Source of the DNA: Bacteroidales bacterium | Lineage (GTDB): Bacteria > Bacteroidota > Bacteroidia > Bacteroidales > UBA7960 | Direction of reading: 5' to 3' | Length of the DNA stretch: 8,586 nt | Assembly: GCA_003554665.1 (NCBI GenBank) | Contig: PWGY01000145.1 | Span: forward strand, 1 to 8,586 | Shown: piece after piece, positions 1 to 6,974 of the stretch | How positions within the stretch are numbered: the first letter of the stretch is position 1 | Layout: every line of letters starts with the position of its first letter | Notes under the pieces: model-generated | Databases searched by the model: none | What the model was told of the DNA's origin: nothing | The model's input: only the letters and a program-made list of their open reading frames with translations | Made by a program: the position numbers and the translations under genes

Positions 1-1593
1 CCACTCCAGGTCATGTTCTTCCTGCTTCCTGACAGGGAACTCCGTCTGGTTGGGTTTGCCTTCCTCATAAGGCTCGATCATCATGTACACCTCTCCGAAC
101 TGCCCGGAGCCACCCGACTGCTTCTTATGGCGGTAGCTTGCTTTGGCAGATTTGGTAATGGTTTCCCTGTAAGGAATTTTCGGGGCCAAAAACTCAACAT
201 CCACCTTGTGGATATTTTCAAGAATCCATTTGGCCACATTCAGGTGCATCTCACCCTGCCCGGAAACAATCATCTGCTTGAGTTCTTTTGATTGCTCGTA
301 CCGGAGGGTGGGATCAATATTGTACATCTCTTTAAGAACTGTGCCCATTTTCTCCTCATCACTGGAGTTTTTCGCCTTGATCGCCATGCGGAAATTGGGA
401 TCAGGAAAGGCGATGGGTTCAGCTTTAACTCCCTGGTTTTTCTGAGATGTAAGGGTATGGTTGGTTTTGGTATCCTTCAGCTTGATGGTGGCAGCAATAT
501 CCCCTGGCATAACCTTTTCCAGTTTCTGACGATTCTTGCCCGCCACGGCATACAACTGCGAGAGCCTTTCCTTTGTCTCAGTATGGCTGTTTATTAAATC
601 CACAGATTCAGCAATGGTTCCTTCATAAACCCGGAAGAAAGACATTTCGCCGAGATGGGGCTCCACAGAGGTCTTGAATACAAGTGCGACAGCATCCTTA
701 CCCTGATCCATGGAAAAGGCATTGCCTTCGGTATCTTTTTCAGGTTCCACCTCGTTGGGAGAGGGAAGGTTATCTGTAACAAACTCCAGGAAGCGGCCTG
801 CACCCTGGTTGTGTTTGGCCGAACCACACATAATAGGATACATGGTTCGGGTGGCGATTCCCTGGTTGATTCCTTTGGCCAGCTCCTCCTCAGTGAGGGT
901 GCCGTTTTCAAAGAAAACCTCCATCAGGGACTCATCACTTTCAGCAGCAGCCTCAATGATAGCGTTACGGTATTCCTCTGCCTTTTCTGCCTCAGCATCC
1001 GGAATATCCACCACTTCAGGCTTACCACCATCGGCGGGGAGTTTGTACATTTTCATTTTAAGTACATCAACTACGCTGTCAAAACCCTGCCCGGGATTAA
1101 CCGGATACTGAGCAATAAGCGCCTTGTCTCCAAACTGTGATTTAACCTGGCGAACGGCCTCCTCAAAATTGGCTTTCTCATGCTCCATCTGGTTGATCAT
1201 GAACACAGCGGGTTTTTTGAGCCGGTCAACCTGTCGCCATGTAATTTCAGTTCCGACCTCTACCCCATTTTGTGCATTAATCACCATAACGGCTGTATCA
1301 GATACTTTCAGGGCGGCCACAACCTCCCCGATAAAATCATCAAAACCCGGGGCATCAATAATATTGACCTTATATCCATTGTGTTCGGCATACATCACTG
1401 TGGAGTATACCGAAGCCTGCCGTTCCAGCTCAATTTCACGGTAATCGGAAACAGCATTTTTATCATCTACAGATCCTCTCCGGTTAATTACACCACCTTC
1501 AAACAACATGGCTTCTGCCAGGGTTGTTTTCCCGGCCTTGGCACCACCCACCAGGGCAATATTTTTTAGTTCATTGGTCTGATATACTTTCAT
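1..1593 (-). CDS. fusA2: Elongation factor G paralogue (EF-G2 type), C-terminus cut by window edge
   Basis: This is a ribosomal translocase of the EF-G family, acting in the cytoplasm. The frame is open from ATG at 1593 to position 1, giving residues 1-531; about 185 more residues would be expected from EF-G length (about 700-720). The G domain comes first, with a P-loop GGAKAGKT at residues 16-23. Domain IV begins near the window edge, with a KQSGGSGQFG-type motif. The GTPase motifs are not standard. The G3 motif is DAPGFDDF (80-87) where EF-G has DTPGHVDF, so the catalytic His is Phe84. The G4 motif is NQME (134-137) instead of NKMD. Switch I has ERQAS in place of ERGIT. This pattern fits the Bacteroidota EF-G2 paralogues rather than housekeeping FusA. 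The start MKVYQTNEL fits the family. The frame also stays open upstream through the 188-bp gap to glmS, including an ATG 24 codons earlier, but that extension looks non-coding. No convincing promoter was found in the gap. Confidence 0.9.
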   Translation of the reverse strand, partial: MKVYQTNELKNIALVGGAKAGKTTLAEAMLFEGGVINRRGSVDDKNAVSDYREIELERQASVYSTVMYAEHNGYKVNIIDAPGFDDFIGEVVAALKVSDTAVMVINAQNGVEVGTEITWRQVDRLKKPAVFMINQMEHEKANFEEAVRQVKSQFGDKALIAQYPVNPGQGFDSVVDVLKMKMYKLPADGGKPEVVDIPDAEAEKAEEYRNAIIEAAAESDESLMEVFFENGTLTEEELAKGINQGIATRTMYPIMCGSAKHNQGAGRFLEFVTDNLPSPNEVEPEKDTEGNAFSMDQGKDAVALVFKTSVEPHLGEMSFFRVYEGTIAESVDLINSHTETKERLSQLYAVAGKNRQKLEKVMPGDIAATIKLKDTKTNHTLTSQKNQGVKAEPIAFPDPNFRMAIKAKNSSDEEKMGTVLKEMYNIDPTLRYEQSKELKQMIVSGQGEMHLNVAKWILENIHKVDVEFLAPKIPYRETITKSAKASYRHKKQSGGSGQFGEVYMMIEPYEEGKPNQTEFPVRKQEEHDLEW

Positions 1594-1738
1594 AACGACA
1601 TCACAAGGTTTTAACGTGTATAACTCTGTTTTGATTAAGCAAATCCTGATTCCGGGGCTCCGCATAAAACCGGCTTCGATGAAGGCCAGCTCAAGGATGC
1701 TGAAAACAGCCGCCTGAAAAAAAGTGGCTAAAGTTAAG

Positions 1739-1783
1739 AAAAAAACCAAATACCCCGAAAAAAGAAAAACGGCAGGAATATTT
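1739..1783 (-). terminator. Probable intrinsic terminator after glmS
   Basis: Immediately past the glmS stop, read on the minus strand, an AAATA..CC..CCG arm (1783-1770) can pair with CGGGGTATTT (1757-1748) across a pyrimidine loop. A run of seven T residues follows (1745-1739). The stem has about ten pairs but two 2-nt bulges on one side, so it is imperfect. Its position directly after the stop, together with the T tract, is the main support. It would separate the DUF4270-glmS transcript from the EF-G paralogue gene, which starts 188 bp further on. Confidence 0.55.
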
Positions 1784-3620
1784 ATTCCACCGTAACGGAT
1801 TTGGCAAGATTCCGCGGCTGATCCACATTACATCCGCGCAACACAGCAATATGATAAGACAACAGCTGCAACGGAATGGTGGCAACCAACGGAACCAGTA
1901 TTTCATCGGTTTCCGGTATTTCAATTACATGATCGGCCATTCCCCTTACTGTCTGATCCCCTTCTGTTACGATGGCAATGATCACGCCTTTTCGTGCTTT
2001 TACTTCCTGGATATTGCTCACAACCTTATCATAACTGCCCCTTTTTGTGGCAATAACGACAACGGGCATCTCCTCATCAATGAGGGCAATTGGTCCATGT
2101 TTCATCTCAGCAGCGGGATATCCCTCTGCGTGGATGTATGAAATCTCCTTCAGTTTCAGGGCCCCCTCGAGGGCAACCGGAAAGTTATAACCCCTCCCGA
2201 GGTAAAGAAAATTCCGGGCATTCTGAAATATTTCAGAAAGCGAAAGGATTTCATCACTGACCCTGAGTGCCTGTTCTACCTTTGCAGGGATGGAATCCAC
2301 TTCATGAAGCAACTGATGAAATCTTGATCTTGAAATGGTTCCCCTCTTTTCAGCAACAGAGAGTGCCATTAGGGTAAGGATTGTTACCTGGGCCGTAAAA
2401 GCCTTAGTTGAGGCCACACCTATTTCAGGACCTGCATGGGTGTAAGAACCTGCATGGGTTGCCCGTGCAATGGAAGACCCCACCACATTGCAAATACCAA
2501 TAATGGTGGCTCCCTTTGCCCTTGCCAGTTCAACTGCAGCCAGGGTGTCAGCTGTTTCCCCTGACTGGCTGATGGCAATAACTACATCTCCCTCGTTGAT
2601 AACCGGGTTTCGATACCTGAATTCGGACGCATATTCCACCTCCACAGGAATACGGGCCAAATCCTCAAGCAGGTACTCTCCGACCAGCCCGGCATGCCAT
2701 GATGTTCCGCAGGCCACAATAATAATTCGCTTGCTGTTGATGATTTTCTGCTCATAATCAATGATTCCTCCAAGAGAAATCAACCCACCAGCAGTATTCA
2801 ACCGTCCGCGCATACTGTCTTTAATGCTTCTGGGCTGCTCATTGATCTCTTTGAGCATAAAATGCGGATAGCCACCTTTCTCAATGGATGAGAGCTGCAT
2901 CTCAAGGGGGTAGATATAGGGAGTTTTTTCCTGATTTTTAATGGTTTTAATTCGTAGTTTGCCTTTACGTGGCACCACCGCCATTTCTTCATCATCGAGG
3001 TACACCACGTTTTTGGTATATTCAATAATGGGTGTGGGATCTGATGCAATAAAAAACTCATCTTTACCCACCCCGATTACAAGCGGACTCCCTTTTTTTG
3101 CGGCAATCAGCCCATCAGGGAATTCTTCGGAAATAACCACAATGGCATAGGCGCCAACAACCTGATTCAATGCCAGCCTGACAGCTTCTTCGAGATCTGT
3201 TTTTTCATTCTGCTGAATATCCTCAATCAGATGGATCAGCACCTCGGTATCCGTATCACTGGTAAAAGCGTAACCCCGGTTAATGAGTTCTGCTTTCAGT
3301 GATGAGTAATTCTCAATGATTCCATTGTGAATGATCGCCAGCCTTCCGGAATGGCTGTAATGCGGATGTGAGTTGACCTGGTTGGGCTCTCCGTGAGTAG
3401 CCCAGCGGGTATGGGCAATACCTGCGGTTCCGGAAGCATCCTGACCATTGATCAGGCGGGCAAGGTCATCTACTTTACCATGGGTTTTATACAACTTCAG
3501 CCCACCGTCCTGTAAAGCGACTCCTGCACTGTCATAGCCGCGGTATTCGAGCCTGTATAATCCTTTTATCAATATGGGGTACGCATCTCGGGGCCCGATG
3601 TAACCAACAATACCGCACAT
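1782..3620 (-). CDS. glmS: Glutamine--fructose-6-phosphate aminotransferase (isomerizing)
   Basis: GlmS converts fructose-6-phosphate and glutamine to glucosamine-6-phosphate and glutamate. This is the first step towards UDP-GlcNAc for peptidoglycan and LPS, and it takes place in the cytoplasm. The protein has 612 residues, the usual length. It starts MCGIVGYIG, so Cys2 is the N-terminal nucleophile of the glutaminase domain (about 1-230). That domain also shows AHTRWATHG (69-77) and HNGIIENY (98-105). Two SIS sugar-phosphate domains follow, with ACGTSWHAG and SQSGETADT in the first and HAEGYPAAEMKHGPIALID in the second. It ends with the conserved tail DQPRNLAKSVTVE. The ATG at 3620 is fixed by the need for Cys2. 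The gene lies 30 bp downstream of the DUF4270 gene with no promoter-like sequence between them, so the two are probably co-transcribed. No glmS ribozyme is present. The identification is secure. Confidence 0.99.
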   Translation of the reverse strand: MCGIVGYIGPRDAYPILIKGLYRLEYRGYDSAGVALQDGGLKLYKTHGKVDDLARLINGQDASGTAGIAHTRWATHGEPNQVNSHPHYSHSGRLAIIHNGIIENYSSLKAELINRGYAFTSDTDTEVLIHLIEDIQQNEKTDLEEAVRLALNQVVGAYAIVVISEEFPDGLIAAKKGSPLVIGVGKDEFFIASDPTPIIEYTKNVVYLDDEEMAVVPRKGKLRIKTIKNQEKTPYIYPLEMQLSSIEKGGYPHFMLKEINEQPRSIKDSMRGRLNTAGGLISLGGIIDYEQKIINSKRIIIVACGTSWHAGLVGEYLLEDLARIPVEVEYASEFRYRNPVINEGDVVIAISQSGETADTLAAVELARAKGATIIGICNVVGSSIARATHAGSYTHAGPEIGVASTKAFTAQVTILTLMALSVAEKRGTISRSRFHQLLHEVDSIPAKVEQALRVSDEILSLSEIFQNARNFLYLGRGYNFPVALEGALKLKEISYIHAEGYPAAEMKHGPIALIDEEMPVVVIATKRGSYDKVVSNIQEVKARKGVIIAIVTEGDQTVRGMADHVIEIPETDEILVPLVATIPLQLLSYHIAVLRGCNVDQPRNLAKSVTVE

Positions 3621-3650
3621 AGGTAGTTTTGTTTAGTTGAAGGTCATATA

Positions 3651-4964
3651 TTACTGATCAAATACCGTATAATGTATTTCAAGGCGCATCGGATTCTCCT
3701 GCCGGCCGGGTCCCTGCAATACAACACGGGTTGCTCTTTCAGAAACCCCGGAAGAAACAACGGTCAAGCCCTCGTTTTCAATCTTTCCGTCCATTAGCTC
3801 CTGAACATATTGAGAGATATTAAACCTGTACTCCATTTTCTCCTCGTCAAGGCGGCCACCAAAATAATCACTCCCCACATGATAGTCACTCAGGAAGCCC
3901 AAATCGCCATCTTCCCTGAAGCGCAGGAGCAGAAGATTATCGGTCTCGTAGAGATCCTCTGTGGCAAAGCCTTCCTGAACGGGCAACACCAGTTCCGCTT
4001 TATTGATTACCACCCCCCTGAGGTCGGCAAGATCGTCCAGGTGGGGAATATATACATTGGCCCTTGATACGCCAAGCGACTTGACAAAAAGCAGGCTGTC
4101 GCCCTGGGTAAAATCCTCATGCTCTATCTGTGAGCGAAGGGATTCATTGGCCCCGTCAAAACCGAAGTGATCCACTTTGGTGGCCCTCTTTGCAAATTCA
4201 TTGATGGGGAACTGTGTCATCTGCTGCAGGGTATCATCGTCATTGTGATAATAAAGCTGAACGGATGTCATAGAAGCAAGCATATCAATGGCATACAAAG
4301 CCCCAAGATCTTCTGCGTCTTCATCAATGGTGATATACAATCCCTTGAATGCATCCACAAAAGCGGGGACATTTTCAAACGCTTCTGTTTCGTTGGCGTC
4401 AATCAGTTTTTGCCCGTAGGCATCAGACAAAGGAATACGAATGTGCGGAGGTCGCAATATTGTATCAACCATCACGCTGTCGGTGGGTGCCGGACGCAGC
4501 CGGAATCCGTCAGGATCTCTGGTAATTGGTTCGGGATAGTGGGGAATCTCCATGTTGGAGAAAAGGGTATCCTGCTCCGGGAAATTTTCGCTTAATTCGT
4601 AAACCTGGAGCTGATGAAAAACTTCCACATTTCCATAATATTCTCCTGTATAGTTCAGAACAAGATGTACGGAATCAAGGCGGGGGTTCTCTCCAAGTGA
4701 CAAATTGTTGTGGGGCAACCGGGTTTCCGTATAAATACCGGCCCTGGTCGTGCCAAACTCAGGATCATTCATGACCCCAAGGATATTTCGCCCTGTCATG
4801 TTGGTTGCCACACTGTCATCCCTGGCGGTCACTGCCTGAATGCTGAGTGTATCTGTGGTACTCATCTTCACAGGAGATTCTATGAGCTCCAGGCCGATCT
4901 GATCTGACTCTTCACAGGCATATGCCAGCAAAAAGATCATGGATAATGCAGCGATCCTCTTCAA
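3651..4964 (-). CDS. DUF4270 family lipoprotein
   Basis: This is a predicted envelope lipoprotein of the Bacteroidota family DUF4270, whose function is unknown. From the proposed TTG start at 4964 it has 437 residues. The N-terminus has a basic LKR, a hydrophobic stretch (IAALSMIFLLAYA) and Cys17, a somewhat relaxed lipobox. An acidic CEESD follows, which may favour export to the cell surface (inference). Family-like features include DQIGLELIES just after the Cys and ILGVMNDPEFGTTRAGIYTE near residues 63-82. The rest looks like a beta-rich, Asp/Glu-rich extracytoplasmic domain ending in LEIHYTVFDQ. The same frame could start at TTG 5012, but those extra 16 residues (including NPRFYGVFF) are encoded by an intrinsic terminator hairpin and its T tract, and they would weaken the signal peptide. 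I therefore prefer 4964. It lies between the GT5 gene and glmS. The family assignment comes from recalled motifs, without a search. Confidence 0.8.
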   Translation of the reverse strand: MKRIAALSMIFLLAYACEESDQIGLELIESPVKMSTTDTLSIQAVTARDDSVATNMTGRNILGVMNDPEFGTTRAGIYTETRLPHNNLSLGENPRLDSVHLVLNYTGEYYGNVEVFHQLQVYELSENFPEQDTLFSNMEIPHYPEPITRDPDGFRLRPAPTDSVMVDTILRPPHIRIPLSDAYGQKLIDANETEAFENVPAFVDAFKGLYITIDEDAEDLGALYAIDMLASMTSVQLYYHNDDDTLQQMTQFPINEFAKRATKVDHFGFDGANESLRSQIEHEDFTQGDSLLFVKSLGVSRANVYIPHLDDLADLRGVVINKAELVLPVQEGFATEDLYETDNLLLLRFREDGDLGFLSDYHVGSDYFGGRLDEEKMEYRFNISQYVQELMDGKIENEGLTVVSSGVSERATRVVLQGPGRQENPMRLEIHYTVFDQ

Positions 4965-4971
4965 AAGACTG

Positions 4972-4995
4972 AAAAAAACCCCGTAAAAACGGGGG
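4972..4995 (-). terminator. Intrinsic terminator abutting the DUF4270 start
   Basis: Read on the minus strand, CCCCG pairs with CGGGG around a TTTTTA loop (4984-4989). Seven T residues follow directly (4978-4972). The stem is short but all G-C and perfect, with one spare C at its foot. It lies 88-111 nt after the GT5 synthase stop, so it can end that transcript. It also stands only 7 nt before the proposed TTG start of the DUF4270 gene, which leaves no room for a promoter in between. Transcription of DUF4270-glmS must therefore pass through it, or start elsewhere. Confidence 0.8.
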
Positions 4996-5065
4996 TTGGT
5001 GTTTATTTTCAAAACGCAAAAATTTTATGTGAACAAATTGGTGACCATTGCAGATAACCTGAACG

Positions 5066-5094
5066 CAAAGGTAAGCAATTTATTATTGCTGCAA
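5066..5094 (-). promoter_or_regulatory. Candidate Bacteroidota promoter for DUF4270-glmS
   Basis: On the minus strand TACCTTTG (5073-5066) matches the -7 consensus TAnnTTTG exactly. A TTG (5094-5092) lies 18 nt upstream as a possible -33 element. It overlaps the last codons of the GT5 synthase gene and would start RNA near 5060, giving a leader of about 95 nt that contains the terminator hairpin at 4972-4995. The -33 element is weak (ATTG rather than TTTG), so confidence is moderate. Confidence 0.5.
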
Positions 5095-5910
5095 TACGGA
5101 TTCCGAAACCATCACCTCGTCGTAAAACGCATTATAGGCATCGATGTAGCTGTCCTTGTCATGGTAATCCAGAAAGGGCTTCCCACTTTCGCGAACATAT
5201 TTTTCCACTTCCGGGTTCACTTCCTTGTCACCAAAAATTACTCCATCAGAATAATCAATGGCAACTTTGCTGATGTTCTCAAAACTCGGATCAGCATACT
5301 TCTGCAACACCTCATTTTTTATCCCCTTGGTTTTCATTTTCAGGGACATTTCAGGGCTAAGTTTACCCGGAAAGCCATCATTGTAAACAGAATAAACAAC
5401 CTTGGCGTCAGAAAACATAGGGTTGTCCTTCAGTACCTCTTTCAAATAAAAAGGCATTAAACTGGTAAACCAACCATTACAATGCACCAGGTCAGGTGTC
5501 CAGCCCAATTTCTTAACCGTTTCAACCACCCCGCGGGTAAAGAAAATGGCTCTTTCGTCATTGTCTTCAAAATACTCACCACTTTTATTGGTCAGCATGA
5601 ATTTCCGCTGAAAGAAGTCTTCATTGTCAATAAAGTAAATCTGCATCCGGGCAGATTGAATGGAAGCCACTTTAATGATCAGCGGGTGATCGGTGTTGTT
5701 GATAACCAGGTTCATACCGGAGAGACGAATCACCTCGTGCAACTGATTACGGCGCTCATTGATACACCCGTAACGTGGCATAAATGTTCTGATCTCTTTC
5801 TTTCTTTCCTGAATTCCCTGAGGCAGGTAGCGGCCGATATGGCCCATGTGGGACTCTTTCAGGTAGGGGGTAATTTCCTGCTGAACGAAGAGAACTTTGG
5901 GTTTTTCCAT
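5083..5910 (-). CDS. Short GT5-type glycogen/starch synthase, N-terminal domain only
   Basis: The protein has 275 residues and resembles only the N-terminal Rossmann half of GT5 glycogen synthase (GlgA is about 480). The opening KVLFVQQEITPYLKES resembles the GlgA N-terminus. YFIDNEDFFQR (92-102) matches the GlgA segment V-Y-x-I-D, and DLVHCNGWFTSLMP (140-153) matches the GlgA VHxHDWH region. Two substrate features are altered. The K-x-G-G-L ADP-glucose motif is replaced by KESHMGHIG (18-26), and the second His of HxHDWH is Asn145. The whole C-terminal GT-B domain, with the other half of the active site, is absent. There is no frameshift: the ORF ends cleanly with VSESVLQQ, and the next gene is unrelated. 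Similar short proteins labelled glycogen/starch synthase are familiar in Bacteroidota, so this is a family trait rather than a local truncation. It is unlikely to work as a glycogen synthase alone. Its real role is unknown, so I give no gene symbol. Confidence 0.8.
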   Translation of the reverse strand: MEKPKVLFVQQEITPYLKESHMGHIGRYLPQGIQERKKEIRTFMPRYGCINERRNQLHEVIRLSGMNLVINNTDHPLIIKVASIQSARMQIYFIDNEDFFQRKFMLTNKSGEYFEDNDERAIFFTRGVVETVKKLGWTPDLVHCNGWFTSLMPFYLKEVLKDNPMFSDAKVVYSVYNDGFPGKLSPEMSLKMKTKGIKNEVLQKYADPSFENISKVAIDYSDGVIFGDKEVNPEVEKYVRESGKPFLDYHDKDSYIDAYNAFYDEVMVSESVLQQ

Positions 5911-5948
5911 AAATGAATGAACTTATAGTATCCGTTAGAAATATTATG

Positions 5949-5981
5949 CAAAATTACACTTTTTTTTTGCTATTTTTCAAA
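5949..5981 (-). promoter_or_regulatory. Bacteroidota-type promoter for the GT5 synthase gene
   Basis: On the minus strand TTTG (5981-5978) is followed after 21 nt by TAATTTTG (5956-5949), an exact match to TTTG / TAnnTTTG. RNA would start near 5942, about 30 nt before the ATG at 5910. It overlaps the panC promoter by 16 bp. Confidence 0.8.
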
Positions 5982-5998
5982 TAATCATTATAGCTTTG
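5966..5998 (+). promoter_or_regulatory. panC: Bacteroidota-type promoter for panC-panD
   Basis: TTTG (5966-5969), a 21-nt spacer and TAGCTTTG (5991-5998) match the consensus exactly, with the same spacing as the divergent promoter. Transcription would start near 6003-6006 and give a leader of about 70 nt before the panC ATG. It is the only good plus-strand promoter seen, so it probably drives panC, panD, the membrane protein and rfaE2. Confidence 0.8.
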
Positions 5999-6030
5999 CG
6001 AATTTGTTTTTTAACAAAATTCGCTTTTTT
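5998..6030 (+). repeat. Inverted repeat plus T tract at the panC transcription start
   Basis: GCGAATTTGTT (5998-6008) and AACAAAATTCGC (6013-6024) are complementary over 11 pairs with one bulged A, with a TTTT loop and six T residues after it. It has the form of a terminator, but it begins at the last base of the -7 box, so its left arm would be only partly transcribed from this promoter. An operator site, or a terminator for weak transcription from upstream, are both possible. Confidence 0.6.
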
Positions 6031-6073
6031 ACTGAGGTAACTCGTTGAAAAACAACTTTTTAAGTCGTGTTTT

Positions 6074-6922
6074 ATGGTTGTATTCAATAAAATCCCACCC
6101 GTTATTGAATGGGTGATCAGCCAAAAAAAAGAAGGGAGGTCAATTGGTTTTGTTCCGACAATGGGCGCCCTCCACAAAGGTCATATTGCATTGGTTGAGC
6201 AGGCCCGCAGGGAAAATGAACTGGTGGTTTGCAGCATTTTTGTCAATCCGATCCAGTTCAACAACAAAGAGGATCTGAAAAAATACCCGCGAACCGTTGA
6301 CAGCGATCTGGAAAAGCTTGACAATGCCGGTTGCCACGCCGTATTCATTCCGGACACAGAAGAAATGTACCCCACAGGGCAACCGGACAAAACGTATGAC
6401 TTCGGTCAACTCGACAAAGTAATGGAGGGACGGTTCCGCCAGGGTCATTTCAACGGGGTTGCCATCGTGGTTAAAAAATTATTCGATATCGTCCAGCCGC
6501 ACAGGGCCTATTTTGGCGAAAAAGACTTCCAGCAGCTTCAGATTGTCAGGTCACTTGTCAGGCAGGAGCAATCAGAAGTGAAGGTCATCGGATGCCCCAC
6601 CGTCAGAGAGACTGACGGGCTCGCCCTAAGCAGCAGGAACATCAGGCTCACAGAGGCACAGCGAAGGGAGGCCCCCCGGATTTATCAGGCCCTGGTCAAG
6701 GCACGTAACATGTATCCGGAGCTTCCGGTTGAACAGATAAAAGATCAGATACGCGCTACCATCAATGCTTCTCCTGAACTGGAACTGGAGTATGCTGAAA
6801 TCGTGAACCCGGAAACCCTGTTGCCGATCACCCGTTCCCACAGGAACACATCAGCCGTTGCCTGTGTGGCAGCCAATGCCGGCAAGGTCAGGCTGATTGA
6901 CAATATGCATTTAAATTCGTAA
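6074..6922 (+). CDS. panC: Pantoate--beta-alanine ligase (pantothenate synthetase)
   Basis: PanC joins pantoate and beta-alanine with ATP to make pantothenate, the precursor of coenzyme A, in the cytoplasm. The protein has 282 residues, the normal length. It carries [10 protein letters not shown] (28-37) with the HxGH nucleotide-binding motif, then [20 protein letters not shown] (54-73), [15 protein letters not shown] (119-133), GEKDFQQL (148-155) and [14 protein letters not shown], with the KMSKS-like SSRN at 186-189. All the expected active-site motifs are present. ATG 6074 gives the standard N-terminus about 27 residues before the PTMGALH motif. It is the first gene of the plus-strand block, and panD follows after 52 bp. 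panB (pantoate synthesis) is not in the window. The call is secure. Confidence 0.98.
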   Translation: MVVFNKIPPVIEWVISQKKEGRSIGFVPTMGALHKGHIALVEQARRENELVVCSIFVNPIQFNNKEDLKKYPRTVDSDLEKLDNAGCHAVFIPDTEEMYPTGQPDKTYDFGQLDKVMEGRFRQGHFNGVAIVVKKLFDIVQPHRAYFGEKDFQQLQIVRSLVRQEQSEVKVIGCPTVRETDGLALSSRNIRLTEAQRREAPRIYQALVKARNMYPELPVEQIKDQIRATINASPELELEYAEIVNPETLLPITRSHRNTSAVACVAANAGKVRLIDNMHLNS

Positions 6923-6974
6923 TTTCGCAGATGAAGCAACAATACCGTTGTTTCCCTTACGTAAAATCCGCATC

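Noticed and set aside
1..1593. Several plus-strand ORFs of 80-160 codons across the EF-G paralogue
   Set aside because: They are antisense shadows of a continuous, family-matching minus-strand gene and show no protein features of their own.
1613..1643. Possible promoter before the EF-G paralogue (TTTG, 19 nt, TACACGTT)
   Set aside because: The -7 element matches TAnnTTTG poorly; the spacing alone is not enough to support it.
1691..1924. 77-residue minus-strand ORF overlapping the glmS end
   Set aside because: It is out of frame with glmS, mostly covers glmS coding and terminator sequence, and has no recognisable motif.
3621..3650. glmS ribozyme or riboswitch upstream of glmS
   Set aside because: Only 30 bp separate glmS from the DUF4270 stop, far too little for the ribozyme.
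5083..5910. Frameshift or pseudogene explanation for the short GT5 protein
   Set aside because: The downstream sequence does not encode a GT5 C-terminal domain in any frame, and the short form is familiar in the phylum.
6044..6061. GTTG-AAAAA-CAAC followed by five T residues in the panC leader
   Set aside because: A 4-bp stem with half A-T pairs is too weak to call a terminator.
5977..6177. 66-residue minus-strand ORF over the panC promoter and start
   Set aside because: It is antisense to panC and the promoter region, and its sequence is just the complement of panC and AT-rich leader.
6897..6927. Internal promoter-like TTG, 20 nt, TAATTTCG ahead of panD
   Set aside because: The -7 box has one mismatch at a key T and the site overlaps the panC 3' end in an AT-rich stretch; chance is likely.
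6948..6974. Longer panD start at TTG 6948
   Set aside because: It adds nine residues before the conserved N-terminus, shifts the Gly24-Ser25 numbering, and the TTG lies within a hairpin arm.
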